Below are positions 24,577 to 32,372 of a DNA stretch of 50,517 nucleotides, one piece after another. Both the position numbers and the translations under genes were made by a program. Position 1 is the first letter of the stretch; the number at the start of each line of letters is the position of its first letter. The DNA comes from Patescibacteria group bacterium UBA3458 (GTDB lineage: Bacteria; Patescibacteriota; Minisyncoccia; Phycocordibacterales; UBA2100): the NCBI GenBank assembly GCA_002378745.1, contig DFRR01000003.1, positions 1-50,517 on the forward strand. The letters run 5' to 3'. Below the pieces are notes generated by a model. The model ran no database searches and was not told the DNA's origin. It saw only the letters and a program-made list of their open reading frames with translations.

Positions 24577-25098
24577 ATGTTTTTAATGAAACATCGATCA
24601 TATCTGCCTGAATTCGTATACGGCAGCATGGACGGACTCGTGACCACGTTCGCCATTGTTACCGGTGCCGTTGGTGCCGGATTACCGGCAGGCGTCATTC
24701 TTATTCTTGGTTTCGCGAACGTCTTTGCAGATGGTTTTTCTATGGGTTCATCAAGTTACCTTTCTGCACTTTCAGAGCAACCACTACATGAGCACTACAT
24801 AGAGAAAGACCCGCTAAACAAAGCGCTCGTGACGTTCTCGTCATTCGTACTCATTGGTATTATTCCCATCTTGCCATTCGTTGTATCTTTCGTGAAGCCA
24901 GAGTTCTATACCTTTGCTATTGCTACATCAGTAATCACTACACTCATCGCGTTTGCATGTGTTGGAGCATTTTCTGGGGCAGTGCTTAATGAAAACAAAT
25001 TACGCAACGCAGCGCGTAACGTGCTTATTGGTGGTCTCGCTGCAGCTATCTCCTACGGAGTTGGGTTTGGGTTGGCGCAGGTATTTGGAGTCTATTAA
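24577..25098 (+). CDS. VIT1/CCC1-family transporter-like membrane protein
   Basis: 173 aa, about five membrane segments. The N-terminal YGSMDGLVTTFAIVTGAVGAG and GFANVFADGFSMGSSSYLS are diagnostic of the VIT1/CCC1 iron/manganese transporter family. The C-terminal pair LIGGLAAAISYGVGFGLAQ also fits. It is shorter than plant VIT1 because the cytoplasmic metal-binding insert is nearly absent (short EKDPL segment). It probably exports divalent metal from the cytoplasm; the substrate is inferred. In-frame ATG at 24586 is an alternative start. Confidence 0.88.
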   Translation: MFLMKHRSYLPEFVYGSMDGLVTTFAIVTGAVGAGLPAGVILILGFANVFADGFSMGSSSYLSALSEQPLHEHYIEKDPLNKALVTFSSFVLIGIIPILPFVVSFVKPEFYTFAIATSVITTLIAFACVGAFSGAVLNENKLRNAARNVLIGGLAAAISYGVGFGLAQVFGVY

Positions 25099-25982
25099 TA
25101 TTCGATCAACATTTCCACGGGGTTGTGGTCTGAATGGGTGAACTCAAGGTCTACCGTCGTCACACGCTCTACTGAGATGTCAGGCGAGCAGATAAAGCCA
25201 TCTACCACTGCGGTGGTAGATTTTCCTTTTACATAGGGGCGATTCGATGCACGGAGCGTTGGTGTATCAGCGCAAAAGTGTGCACTCCAACCATCCTTGA
25301 GTAGATTATGTGGGAAGCTATGCAAATACTTTTGATAGCGTGCCTCGTCTTTTTCAAAGAAGTTAATATTGCCAGTGTGCATGTTCCAGTCAGCACCGAT
25401 AACCACTGCACAACCGTTTTGTGCGAGTCTTTTTACATACGTAATTAAGTCAAGGAACTGAGACATGCGTAGCACGCCGCGCGTATCAAATGAAGAAAGG
25501 TGTGTATTTACGAACGCAATGCATTTACCATCTTTAAGCTTCACGAATGTCGTGAGCGCGAAATCCCATCGTGGTATGAGGCGGTAGTAGTATTCGTGAA
25601 CAGTAAAAGGGCGCGTCTGTCTTCGGTAGACATCAAAGTCACCAGGTACGAACGTGCTCATGCCATGCTCGTTGCGTAGTAGGTCAAAAAACAATGGGAG
25701 GGAAAAGTTCGAAACTCGTGACTGCATGTGCTCAGGAAGTGCCTCTTGTACTGCTTTGCGGAGATTCTGCCAACGGTTGAGTAAGCTACCCGTTGAAAGC
25801 TCTTGCAACAGATATACGTCTGCGTGCATATCTCGTAGTGTTTGCTGAATACCTCGTATGTTTCGCTTAACGGCTTCTTTGGAAGAAGGAATAAAGCGAC
25901 GACCGCCTTCAAATGAGATATCGGCATCCGCGCCCATCGCGCCGTAGCCAAGGTTCCACGTGACGACTTTGAGTTTTGTCAT
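25095..25982 (-). CDS. Endonuclease/exonuclease/phosphatase (EEP) family protein
   Basis: 295 aa. EEP hallmarks in order: VVTWNLGYG near the N-terminus, the metal-binding Glu in LLQELSTGS, NTHLSSFDT, GADWNMHTGN, and the C-terminal SDHNPVEM catalytic His. The substrate could be DNA, a phospholipid or a nucleotide; not decidable by eye. The start at 25982 is set by a TGC-TATGAT extended -10 box six nt upstream. The longer frame to 26171 would run through the tRNA-Gln gene and is not credible. Overlaps the VIT-like gene tail to tail by 4 bp. Confidence 0.85.
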   Translation of the reverse strand: MTKLKVVTWNLGYGAMGADADISFEGGRRFIPSSKEAVKRNIRGIQQTLRDMHADVYLLQELSTGSLLNRWQNLRKAVQEALPEHMQSRVSNFSLPLFFDLLRNEHGMSTFVPGDFDVYRRQTRPFTVHEYYYRLIPRWDFALTTFVKLKDGKCIAFVNTHLSSFDTRGVLRMSQFLDLITYVKRLAQNGCAVVIGADWNMHTGNINFFEKDEARYQKYLHSFPHNLLKDGWSAHFCADTPTLRASNRPYVKGKSTTAVVDGFICSPDISVERVTTVDLEFTHSDHNPVEMLIEY

Positions 25983-25988
25983 TCGTGC

Positions 25989-25997
25989 ATCATAGCA
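25989..25997 (-). promoter_or_regulatory. Extended -10 promoter of the EEP gene
   Basis: On the minus strand TGC-TATGAT is followed by 6 nt (GCACGA) and the ATG at 25982. The geometry is the same leaderless one as on the + strand. Confidence 0.5.
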
Positions 25998-26077
25998 GGC
26001 CGCGCATTGAGCAGCGAGTATTTTTATGTATGATAGTGGGTATTGCGTTTCGTCCCGGCGGGGACGTTTCCGCATTT

Positions 26078-26148
26078 TGCCGGATCGTCTAATGGTAGGA
26101 CATCGCCCTCTGGAGGCGAGTATCTTGGTTCGAGTCCAAGTCCGGCAG
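26078..26148 (+). tRNA. tRNA-Gln (CTG), left boundary of the mobile element
   Basis: Acceptor TGCCGGA/TCCGGCA with the U1-A72 pair typical of tRNA-Gln, D-arm with GG, anticodon stem TCGCC/GGCGA and loop CTCTGGA (CTG), T-arm CTTGG/CCAAG with TTCGAGT, discriminator G. Its 3' 60 bases are also read on the other strand as the last 19 codons and stop of the serine recombinase, so the element is inserted at or inside the tRNA 3' end with the tRNA kept intact. Confidence 0.93.
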
Positions 26149-27822
26149 CAAACGTGAATTATCAGAGTCAATCTGACCAGAATAGCCTTGTTTCAACTGG
26201 GCTATTTTTGGTTCGAGCGTGATTTTCTGAGACCTGCTGAAATCGTAGGTGCTTCTGAGACCCAAAAGCGGAGAAGCGACTGAAATACTAAGTTTTTTGT
26301 CTTTCAGTGTGAGGTTCGAGCCGAGCGACTGCAATATCTCTCGCTTAGTGTCATTATCGCCATTTTTAAACTTGTCACGGGCTGTTTTAGCAGCGTGTAT
26401 GTAGTTATCAGCTATGCCCACCCAATCAACTGCGCGCTCGTGTAAGACGCGAATATTCTTACGTACATCAGATAGTTCAGACTCGACCGCCTCTTTTGAG
26501 TTGTGGAGCTGTTCTTTTGAGATCTCTTCGTTGGCTCGCATCATTACCAAGTTATCAAGCTTTTGAAGAAGCTCGGTTTCTCGTTTTCTGTTTTGCGCCG
26601 TGATGTTTTCTTGGTCGTATATCTCATTACGGTGCAAATACTTGATTGCTTCAAGTGCCCAAAGATAGAAGTCCTTAGGGATTGAAACAGAGGAGATCAC
26701 GCTGTCTATTTGTTTTTCGAGATCTTTCTCTTCAACATATTTCTGTGAACATTTTCCACGCTTCTTAGTGCAACGGTAGTATGTTTTGTCTATGATCGTT
26801 GGATTTTCTATCTCACTTACATCAAGCTTACACCGCGGGCAGCTAGAACTTGTCTTGATGGAGAACTTTCTCTTGCACGTAGTGCATCGAGCTTGGATCT
26901 TCCGTTCAGCTGTCACTGCGCATCCACACTCACCACAGAAAATTGATCCACGGAGAGCAAAGTCAGACTTATTGATCTTGGTAGGTCGACCACGCTTTCC
27001 GAGAAGAGTTTGCATTTTATCAAACTCATCTTCTGTGATCATCGTCTTGTGTTTTCCAGTAAAACTTTCTTTAACACCATCCTCGTTATTCCATTCAAAA
27101 GATCCGTAGTAAAAGGGGTGGGTAAACATATGCCAATACGCATTTAGTGAGTACCCCCGCCCATTTTTGTTTTTGAGACCTATCTTATCACCTTCGCGTT
27201 TGATGTCGGATACAGAGTAGTTTCCAGTAAGCATTTTTCGCCAAAGCGATTTCACGAGATCAAATCTCTCTGGATCAAGAACGATCTCATCCTCTCCAAC
27301 TCGATAATCTTTATTGTGCGTATACCCGATAGGGAGAACCGATGCGGGGTACCAACCTCGTGCAGCTTTTCTGCGCTGGCTTCGTTTTACGTCAACGCTG
27401 AGGTCGTTGCTGTATTGGTTGGACATACCAAGCTCAACCGCCATTAGCAGGACGTTGTCCCACGGGTTGTAGTCGCGGGAATATGTTTGAATTCTTTTGA
27501 TAACACCCTGCTGAAGCAGCCAACTTATTTGCCCACCATCAACAGGATTACGGGACAGACGATTTAATTTCCAACACAAGATGCCAGACGCTTCTTTATT
27601 TTGAATGCGCTCAAGCATTGTGTTGAAACCCTTGCGCATTCCAGGATACTTTGCTGACTGTGACTCAGTAATTGTGTCCACAATCTCCAGTCCTAGGCGC
27701 TCAGCTATCTTATGCATCTCAGCTAATTGATCCTCTATGGATGCCATTTGTTTGTCTTCGACATCGGTAGATTTTCTGACATAGAGGAAATATTTGATGT
27801 CTGATGGAGTTTGTATCTTCAT
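26089..27822 (-). CDS. Large serine recombinase / integrase
   Basis: 577 aa. Resolvase domain (about 8-155) with the catalytic Ser in YVRKSTD (S18) and the Arg-rich WKLNRLSRNP motif. Then a recombinase domain (about 165-280, GWYPASVLPIGY), a zinc ribbon (about 300-365: CGECGC, CTTC, CPRC) and a coiled coil (about 385-470), the order of large serine integrases. The final 19 residues (LPDLDSNQDTRLQ...) are encoded by the antisense strand of tRNA-Gln. This suggests the attachment site fused the gene end to host DNA. The start at 27822 follows a TATAAT box 9 nt upstream. Confidence 0.9.
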   Translation of the reverse strand: MKIQTPSDIKYFLYVRKSTDVEDKQMASIEDQLAEMHKIAERLGLEIVDTITESQSAKYPGMRKGFNTMLERIQNKEASGILCWKLNRLSRNPVDGGQISWLLQQGVIKRIQTYSRDYNPWDNVLLMAVELGMSNQYSNDLSVDVKRSQRRKAARGWYPASVLPIGYTHNKDYRVGEDEIVLDPERFDLVKSLWRKMLTGNYSVSDIKREGDKIGLKNKNGRGYSLNAYWHMFTHPFYYGSFEWNNEDGVKESFTGKHKTMITEDEFDKMQTLLGKRGRPTKINKSDFALRGSIFCGECGCAVTAERKIQARCTTCKRKFSIKTSSSCPRCKLDVSEIENPTIIDKTYYRCTKKRGKCSQKYVEEKDLEKQIDSVISSVSIPKDFYLWALEAIKYLHRNEIYDQENITAQNRKRETELLQKLDNLVMMRANEEISKEQLHNSKEAVESELSDVRKNIRVLHERAVDWVGIADNYIHAAKTARDKFKNGDNDTKREILQSLGSNLTLKDKKLSISVASPLLGLRSTYDFSRSQKITLEPKIAQLKQGYSGQIDSDNSRLLPDLDSNQDTRLQRAMSYH

Positions 27823-27843
27823 AGTAGTTTGATTATACAATTT

Positions 27844-28074
27844 TTAAGAATTTTCGTATTCTTGGATAATTTCCTCAATACGACAGATGAACTCCAAGAG
27901 AAGACCTTGATCAATGATTTTGTCCTGGATTTCCCCAATCTCTTCGTCGCTAAGATTTCTACCAATGTGTTCATTTGCAATCTCTTGAAAGAATTCTTCA
28001 TCTAATATGAATGGTGGTTCTAAGTACATATGTTGAGTTTTATTTTGTAAGTTCACTTCCTTCATTTTGTTCAT
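27844..28074 (-). CDS. Small acidic protein of unknown function
   Basis: 76 aa if started at the ATG at 28074; other in-frame starts lie at 28125, 28065 and 28029. It is rich in Glu and Ile with an amphipathic helical C-terminal half (LSDEEIGEIQDKIIDQGLLLEFICRIEEII). It overlaps the end of the ATPase gene upstream (stop at 28040) and lies 22 nt before the recombinase start, so it is probably in one operon with both. No family recognised; the position next to an integrase suggests an accessory factor. Confidence 0.5.
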   Translation of the reverse strand: MNKMKEVNLQNKTQHMYLEPPFILDEEFFQEIANEHIGRNLSDEEIGEIQDKIIDQGLLLEFICRIEEIIQEYENS

Positions 28075-29329
28075 TTTTGATCTCAAAACGCCTCTGCGCT
28101 TCTTTAAGAGCGTTTTCATTTCCAAGAATAGGTACTATGTACCCATTACCTGTACGGTGTGTTTTAAGGTGTAGTTTTCTGCGGAGTATTTGCCCGATAG
28201 CCTTGCTGTGTATCCCTAAGCCGCAGTGGTGTGCAATTTCGTGCACAGTTGGTTTGTCTTTCTTTTTCTGAAGCTCTAGGAGCGCTGAAAGCACTACGTA
28301 TTCATCAGTTTCCTTGAATGTTTCAATTACTCGTCGATGGTGAGAGAAAGCTGCATTTACAAGGAAAGACTGTTCTTGCATCGTAGGGGCGATATTCATA
28401 AGCGGGAAGAACACCTGCCGTATACGTGGATGCACATCTTCACTTATTGCTAATCGACTCTTGGAGAGCACTTCTTTTGTGAAGGAGAATCGGTAAGCAA
28501 GGAGCATATTTCTTAATTCCAACGCTTCTTTTTCGAAACAATCGGGAAGAGTTGTTGGGACTTCATTGCGCGCCCCTGTTCCCACTACAACTTCAGATAA
28601 GCAACGACTCTCCAGTGCGTCATCTTGAAAACGCTCTCGAGTCGCAAGTAGCTTTGGTCCGTAGACCCAGAATGATTTCGGGTTAAATATGCCGTTCTTG
28701 CCATCTACACGCATAACAGGGAATCGTCTAGAATATCCCTGGTTAAGTATTTGAGCGATAGGGGTAGTCATATCAGAGAAGGCATAGTTCGCTTCATCAA
28801 GCACCATTGTGCCTCTCACTTGATCAACAATACGGAGAATGGATGCTGAAGTTGTTGAACCTCCTGCAAATGTTGCTTTGTAGCAAATTGACCCCACGAC
28901 TTCTAAGAAGCGTGTCTTTCCGCTTCCTGGATTTCCCAAAACACGAAGGTATGGGACTTCACTAAAGAAGTCATACACCCACGTAAGAAGGACATAATGC
29001 GCGACTATATTCTCGTATTCAGGAGACACTGCCACATACCTGTGTATATACTCCTGAACTCGCTTAAGGAGTGCCGAATCACTCTCATAGTTGCCAACCT
29101 CGCTTGGGAGGAGAATGACCCGATCCTCAAGGAGTTTGTTATGACCGCTTATGGGTTTGTAGACCATATCGTCGATCGGAAGGGATTTCTTTGTGTCCAT
29201 TTTGCCCTCTCGTTTTACACAGAAGAAGCTCTGACAATCCTTTTTGTTGTAGACAGACTCCGCTATCACGTTTCCGTGTTTGATGGATAGTATTTCCACT
29301 ACCTTCTTCTTATTTTTATCGGTGTTCAT
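28040..29329 (-). CDS. Mobile-element P-loop ATPase with C-terminal winged helix
   Basis: 429 aa. Walker A GNPGSGKT at 132-139, Walker B TMVLDEAN at 174-181, then a sensor-like region with arginines (TRERFQDDALESRC). A C-terminal winged-helix segment (about 350-405, VHEIAHHCGLGIHSKAIGQILRRKL) is probably DNA-binding. The pattern resembles phage/plasmid helicase-like or primase-associated ATPases, but no primase motifs are visible. Likely replication or maintenance function for the element; inference. No Shine-Dalgarno site. Confidence 0.7.
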   Translation of the reverse strand: MNTDKNKKKVVEILSIKHGNVIAESVYNKKDCQSFFCVKREGKMDTKKSLPIDDMVYKPISGHNKLLEDRVILLPSEVGNYESDSALLKRVQEYIHRYVAVSPEYENIVAHYVLLTWVYDFFSEVPYLRVLGNPGSGKTRFLEVVGSICYKATFAGGSTTSASILRIVDQVRGTMVLDEANYAFSDMTTPIAQILNQGYSRRFPVMRVDGKNGIFNPKSFWVYGPKLLATRERFQDDALESRCLSEVVVGTGARNEVPTTLPDCFEKEALELRNMLLAYRFSFTKEVLSKSRLAISEDVHPRIRQVFFPLMNIAPTMQEQSFLVNAAFSHHRRVIETFKETDEYVVLSALLELQKKKDKPTVHEIAHHCGLGIHSKAIGQILRRKLHLKTHRTGNGYIVPILGNENALKEAQRRFEIKNEQNEGSELTK

Positions 29330-29342
29330 GTCGTTTTTTGTT

Positions 29343-29588
29343 TTAGAAATCTTCGTACTCTGTTGGGAGTTTTGAGAAAGAGTTTTGCACGTTCATAAGC
29401 ATTTTAGGCTCGACCTTTGTTTTACCTTCGAAGTATGCAATGACGTTATCTTCAATCTCTTTACTTGCTCCAAAAGAGAAATATGGGTTTAGTTTATTTC
29501 CTCTTCCGTACATCACTTTTGGGTACTCTTCCATAATGATGTATAGAGTCGCTGCAAGCGTGATGTCGTTCGTTATGTAATTTTTCAT
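29343..29588 (-). CDS. DUF5659-like small protein, copy 2
   Basis: 81 aa. The pattern DITLAATLYIIM..YPKV...GNKLNPYFSFG...IEDNVIAYFEGKTKVEPKML parallels the protein encoded at 29741-29968 and fits my recollection of the DUF5659 family (a short alpha/beta protein common in mobile elements). It starts 95 bp inside the end of the neighbouring ORF and lies 13 nt upstream of the ATPase gene, so it is likely in the same minus-strand operon. Function unknown. Confidence 0.6.
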   Translation of the reverse strand: MKNYITNDITLAATLYIIMEEYPKVMYGRGNKLNPYFSFGASKEIEDNVIAYFEGKTKVEPKMLMNVQNSFSKLPTEYEDF

Positions 29589-29739
29589 AGTTGTGTAAGT
29601 TATTTAGATTGTTGGTAGCTGCGACGAAGCGAATCAACTCGGCACTCTCGGTGAGTGCTTGTGCTTTTGTTATCTCCTTTCCGTAATGCCGTTTGTACAG
29701 CTCTTGGAAGGTAGTTAAGAGTTGATCCGAAAGTTGCAT
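29494..29739 (-). CDS. Small orphan protein with conserved-looking N-terminal helix pair
   Basis: 81 aa. The first 45 residues (QLLTTFQELYKRHYGKEITKAQALTESAELIRFV) look like a real helical mini-domain often seen as roughly 60-aa proteins in mobile elements. The last about 30 residues overlap the DUF5659-like gene in another frame and are His/Arg-rich, so they may not be conserved. It starts one base after the upstream gene's stop, consistent with coupling. No named family. Confidence 0.5.
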   Translation of the reverse strand: MQLSDQLLTTFQELYKRHYGKEITKAQALTESAELIRFVAATNNLNNLHNYEKLHNERHHACSDSIHHYGRVPKSDVRKRK

Positions 29740-29740
29740 A

Positions 29741-29968
29741 CTATCCAGCGTGAATAATCGATTTTAGAAACTTCTGGGAATACAGAAATTTCTGTGGGCT
29801 GATACAGATTTCGTCTCTGTAGTAAGCGGGCACCACTCGTTCTACGTCCTCGGTTTTTTCAAAACGAAAAACAAACTTGTTACCAAGCTTTCGTTCGTGT
29901 TCAAGATATTTAGCTCCTAGGGCGTGGAGAGTAGCAGCGAGGGCGAAGTCTTCAGTTTCGTAGATCAT
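29741..29968 (-). CDS. DUF5659-like small protein, copy 1
   Basis: 75 aa. DFALAATLHALGAKYLEHER...LGNKFVFRFEKTEDVERVVPAYYRDEICISPQKFLYSQKFLKSII matches the family pattern: LAA near the start, an FxF strand, then a V-x-x-Y-Y motif and a C-terminal helix. It is paralogous to the 81-aa protein 150 bp downstream. Function unknown; such proteins often sit near replication or recombination genes of elements. Confidence 0.62.
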   Translation of the reverse strand: MIYETEDFALAATLHALGAKYLEHERKLGNKFVFRFEKTEDVERVVPAYYRDEICISPQKFLYSQKFLKSIIHAG

Positions 29969-30065
29969 ATTCTGTTTATGTAATGCTCATAAATTTTTAT
30001 CGACCAATAACCAAACAGTAAGAAAAAGAAAAAGCTGAAAAAATGACGAAAGCATATTTTTGACA

Positions 30066-30096
30066 CACTAAAAATCCCTGCTGGTGCAGGGTTTTA
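30066..30096 (-). terminator. Terminator hairpin in the gap 29969-30121
   Basis: CCCTGC (30076-30081) and GCAGGG (30086-30091) pair around a TGGT loop, flanked by A- and T-runs. On the minus strand it follows the stop of the 238-aa gene by about 25 nt. The remaining 100 nt of the gap are AT-rich with nothing else visible. Confidence 0.7.
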
Positions 30097-30121
30097 TGAG
30101 TTTTCCACTTTTTAAGCTTTC

Positions 30122-30838
30122 TTAAGTTTTGTTTTTGCGTTGAACGTATGCTTTCTCACTGATCGAGTCTATCTGTATGGCGGGGCATAGCTCGCTTCCT
30201 TCTTGTCGAACTATTGTAGATATGGGCAAACGGGTCTGTGTGTACAGACGATTATTTTTGTTGGAGTTGAGGTAGTCTAGTACTTTCTTTTGGTACAGGG
30301 CATAACCTTTTGTTGCAATCTCGTATAGAGAACTCCAAGTAGGCTTAGCTCGGTCACCCATTATTGGATTTTGGTAATCATCATTAACAACCATCAAAAA
30401 CTTATTTCCGCCGTCTTTTGGTTTTATGCAGGTGATTTTGTATATGGAGTTGTCCGACTTTAGGCTCGGTTTCTTAGGAATTACTTTCTCAACCGATCGA
30501 AGATACGCCAGCCGTTCAGTGGCTGCTGTGCGTATGTTCTTGAGGAGTTGTTGTGACTCTTTGCTCTCTATGTATGAATATTCAAGTCCGCCTTTAAGAA
30601 AGGGAACGTTATCTGCTTCGAGAAAATATAAAGCACCTTTTTCGTTGTTGATCGATAAAAAGAAATCCCTAACCGCCTCCTTCCATAGATGATAGTCACG
30701 AAAAGTGTCGTGCATTTTTTCGACAGGATTGTCCGCATATAAAATATCGCCCTCGTGGGCGCTGTGTGTGATGAGAATTCCTTTGCGAACTAACTCGTCG
30801 AAAGTATCTCTTATAGCCGCCTGGTTCTTAATACTCAT
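30122..30838 (-). CDS. Mobile-element protein of unknown function, 238 aa
   Basis: 238 aa. The N-terminal helical segment (NQAAIRDTFDELVRKGILI) could be the tail of a winged helix. The middle is mixed alpha/beta, with a Lys-rich C-terminus. No catalytic motif or membrane segment. It has its own terminator downstream and is divergent from a + strand extended -10 promoter only a few bases upstream, so the two promoters nearly touch. Function unknown. Confidence 0.6.
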   Translation of the reverse strand: MSIKNQAAIRDTFDELVRKGILITHSAHEGDILYADNPVEKMHDTFRDYHLWKEAVRDFFLSINNEKGALYFLEADNVPFLKGGLEYSYIESKESQQLLKNIRTAATERLAYLRSVEKVIPKKPSLKSDNSIYKITCIKPKDGGNKFLMVVNDDYQNPIMGDRAKPTWSSLYEIATKGYALYQKKVLDYLNSNKNNRLYTQTRLPISTIVRQEGSELCPAIQIDSISEKAYVQRKNKT

Positions 30839-30843
30839 ATTTA

Positions 30844-30852
30844 TGGTATAAT
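30844..30852 (+). promoter_or_regulatory. Extended -10 promoter for the structured RNA
   Basis: TGG-TATAAT, a perfect hexamer at 30847-30852, directed rightward. Expected start is about 30859. Confidence 0.55.
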
Positions 30853-30858
30853 CATACT

Positions 30859-31009
30859 ACAACTGAATAAGAAATGACCTAACCCTTCGGCTTTTGCTGG
30901 AGATATGGTCGAAAATCGTAGACCACAGAAAACCCATCATTAGGGCGTGGTCTACGTTATAGGGGGAAACTCCTATAGGAGCTTCGGCTCTCCTAGTGGT
31001 GGGCTTTTT
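30859..31009 (+). ncRNA. Candidate pseudoknotted RNA (leader or small RNA)
   Basis: Folding by eye gives: GACC/GGTC enclosing a 7-bp CTTCGGC-TTTT-GCTGGAG hairpin (30876-30910); a 10-bp stem CGTAGACCAC (30917-30926) with 30947-30956; a hairpin TAGGGG-GAAA-CTCCTA (30960-30975); a second TAGGAG/CTCCTA hairpin (30976-30995). CCCATCATTA in the loop of the 10-bp stem (30933-30942) is complementary to TAGTGGTGGG (30994-31003), a pseudoknot, followed by TTTTT. It ends 33 nt before the next ATG, so it may be an attenuator or riboswitch-like leader, or a free RNA. No family recognised. Confidence 0.55.
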
Positions 31010-31042
31010 GTACCCACCCGCTTAGTAGCTTTCTGAATCAAT

Positions 31043-31990
31043 ATGAAAACTAATCGGGGCTTTATTTCAATATTTGCAGCAGTACTTATTGTCCTTGGTG
31101 TTACTGCGGTTGCAGGAGGAGGGTATGTCGCGACCCAATATGCGTTACGGGATAATACGCATCAGCAACCCATTGCTGAAGAAGAGAGAATTGCAACTTC
31201 AAGCACTCACACACAAACGAGTGTGCCCCAGGAAGAACAGAAGGACACAGAAAAACCACCCCTTAATCTCGACGACTACAAAATAGAAAGTGAACAGACA
31301 GAGCCCTCACATCCAGAGGACTTGGCAGACTCTATGCTCGCCGATATTGAGCGCCTCACATATGTCGATACTCTCGAACAAGACATCGTCGATTTCAGGA
31401 GGCTATTAAATGCGATTTCTAAGAACGAAGCACTCTACATAAAGTTTGCACAAGATGCAGGTAATGATAGAGCTGACGCACTTGATAGTTTGACTTCACT
31501 AACGACGAACGCGGAACTCAAACAGCTTATCTCAAGCTCTGCTACAGATTTTCGTGGGCACGCAACAAATGCGGCAGATGAACTTAGTGAACCTTATGAA
31601 CTTGTAGCAAGCGAAGTCAAAAAGTATCTTGCAGCAACAGAAGCAGCGAAACGTGCAATCGAGCAAGGAGCACCTTACAATGACGCAGAAGGGGTTATTG
31701 CTGAGAATAAACAACAATTTGAACGGCTGGTTAGTTTGTTGGAGTCTGCAGATAGTGCGGTGCGCAATGTTGAGAACGCAAAAGCAGATATCTATTCAGA
31801 AACACTATCATCTATACGTGACATACTTGCAGTGCAGAGTGTATCGTTTAGTCTGAGTGCTCAGTTGGCGAATATCGAGCAAGAAGCGCTTGAGAATACC
31901 TTGCCGCAAACTGAAATACAGTGCTGGGCAACTACTGAATACAGTGGTGGGTTGAATGGCTCATCATACACGACGGTCAGATGTGAGTAG
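31043..31990 (+). CDS. N-terminally anchored extracytoplasmic helical protein
   Basis: 315 aa. A basic N-terminus and one membrane segment (about 8-32, FISIFAAVLIVLGVTAVAGGGYVA) look like a signal anchor. A Thr/Glu/Pro-rich linker (50-95) leads to a long helical region (about 100-300). The final 15 residues are Gly/Ser/Thr-rich with two Cys. It is the first gene after the structured RNA and points the same way. Unknown function; a cell-surface protein of the element is the simplest reading. Confidence 0.6.
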   Translation: MKTNRGFISIFAAVLIVLGVTAVAGGGYVATQYALRDNTHQQPIAEEERIATSSTHTQTSVPQEEQKDTEKPPLNLDDYKIESEQTEPSHPEDLADSMLADIERLTYVDTLEQDIVDFRRLLNAISKNEALYIKFAQDAGNDRADALDSLTSLTTNAELKQLISSSATDFRGHATNAADELSEPYELVASEVKKYLAATEAAKRAIEQGAPYNDAEGVIAENKQQFERLVSLLESADSAVRNVENAKADIYSETLSSIRDILAVQSVSFSLSAQLANIEQEALENTLPQTEIQCWATTEYSGGLNGSSYTTVRCE

Positions 31991-31992
31991 AT

Positions 31993-32292
31993 ATGAAAAT
32001 ACAAATTCCAAAAGAATACGAAGAACACTTCCGAGATGACGTTGTGTATGTGACAAGATGGAAATCGCCGAGCTTACTTTTGATGAACGAAGCAGAGCAC
32101 GATAGTTTCCAGAAAATTCTTGAAGGCTCTCGGGTGGATTGTAAAGATGGGATGCTACGCTTCATTCGGGCTGGAATTCTTGATCTCAAAATTGAGGATG
32201 GGGCTATAGATATCCCCAATGGTGTGGGTAGCTTCCTACAAGGTGAAAACAGGGCATTTCATAGGGGAAAAGCAGGAATTGCGCTCTCCTAG
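31993..32292 (+). CDS. Small protein with MraZ/AbrB-like pattern
   Basis: 99 aa. Two halves each loosely follow the SpoVT-AbrB/MraZ layout: IPKEYEEHFRDDVVYVTRWKSPSLLLMNEAEHDSF, and then MLRFIRAGILDLKIEDGAIDIPNGVGSFL. MraZ proteins are DNA-binding regulators. The match is by eye and weak, so a hypothetical protein is the safe call. It lies 2 bp behind the anchored protein gene and 80 bp before fic. Confidence 0.4.
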   Translation: MKIQIPKEYEEHFRDDVVYVTRWKSPSLLLMNEAEHDSFQKILEGSRVDCKDGMLRFIRAGILDLKIEDGAIDIPNGVGSFLQGENRAFHRGKAGIALS

Positions 32293-32316
32293 GGATAGGT
32301 TTGATTTGAATTGGGG

Positions 32317-32370
32317 TTGACATATTCAAACTTAGCGTATAAACTCTGAATATACCTTTTGGTATTCAGA
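32317..32370 (+). promoter_or_regulatory. fic-hsd operon promoter with inverted-repeat operator
   Basis: TTGACA (32317-32322) and TATAAA (32338-32343) are separated by 15 nt. Directly after, TCTGAATATACC (32345-32356) and GGTATTCAGA (32361-32370) form a near-perfect inverted repeat ending 2 nt before the fic ATG. A protein bound here would block initiation. Fic has a C-terminal winged helix, so autoregulation is a reasonable guess. Confidence 0.5.
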
Positions 32371-32372
32371 AT

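Noticed and set aside
25983..26171. Upstream extension of the EEP-family ORF to a start at 26171
   Set aside because: It would run antisense through the tRNA-Gln gene and across a good extended -10 box; the family N-terminus begins at 25982.
30917..31003. HDV-like self-cleaving ribozyme
   Set aside because: The order of P1, P4 and pseudoknot P2 is similar, but there is no P3 hairpin in the P1 loop and no room for the catalytic cytosine region.
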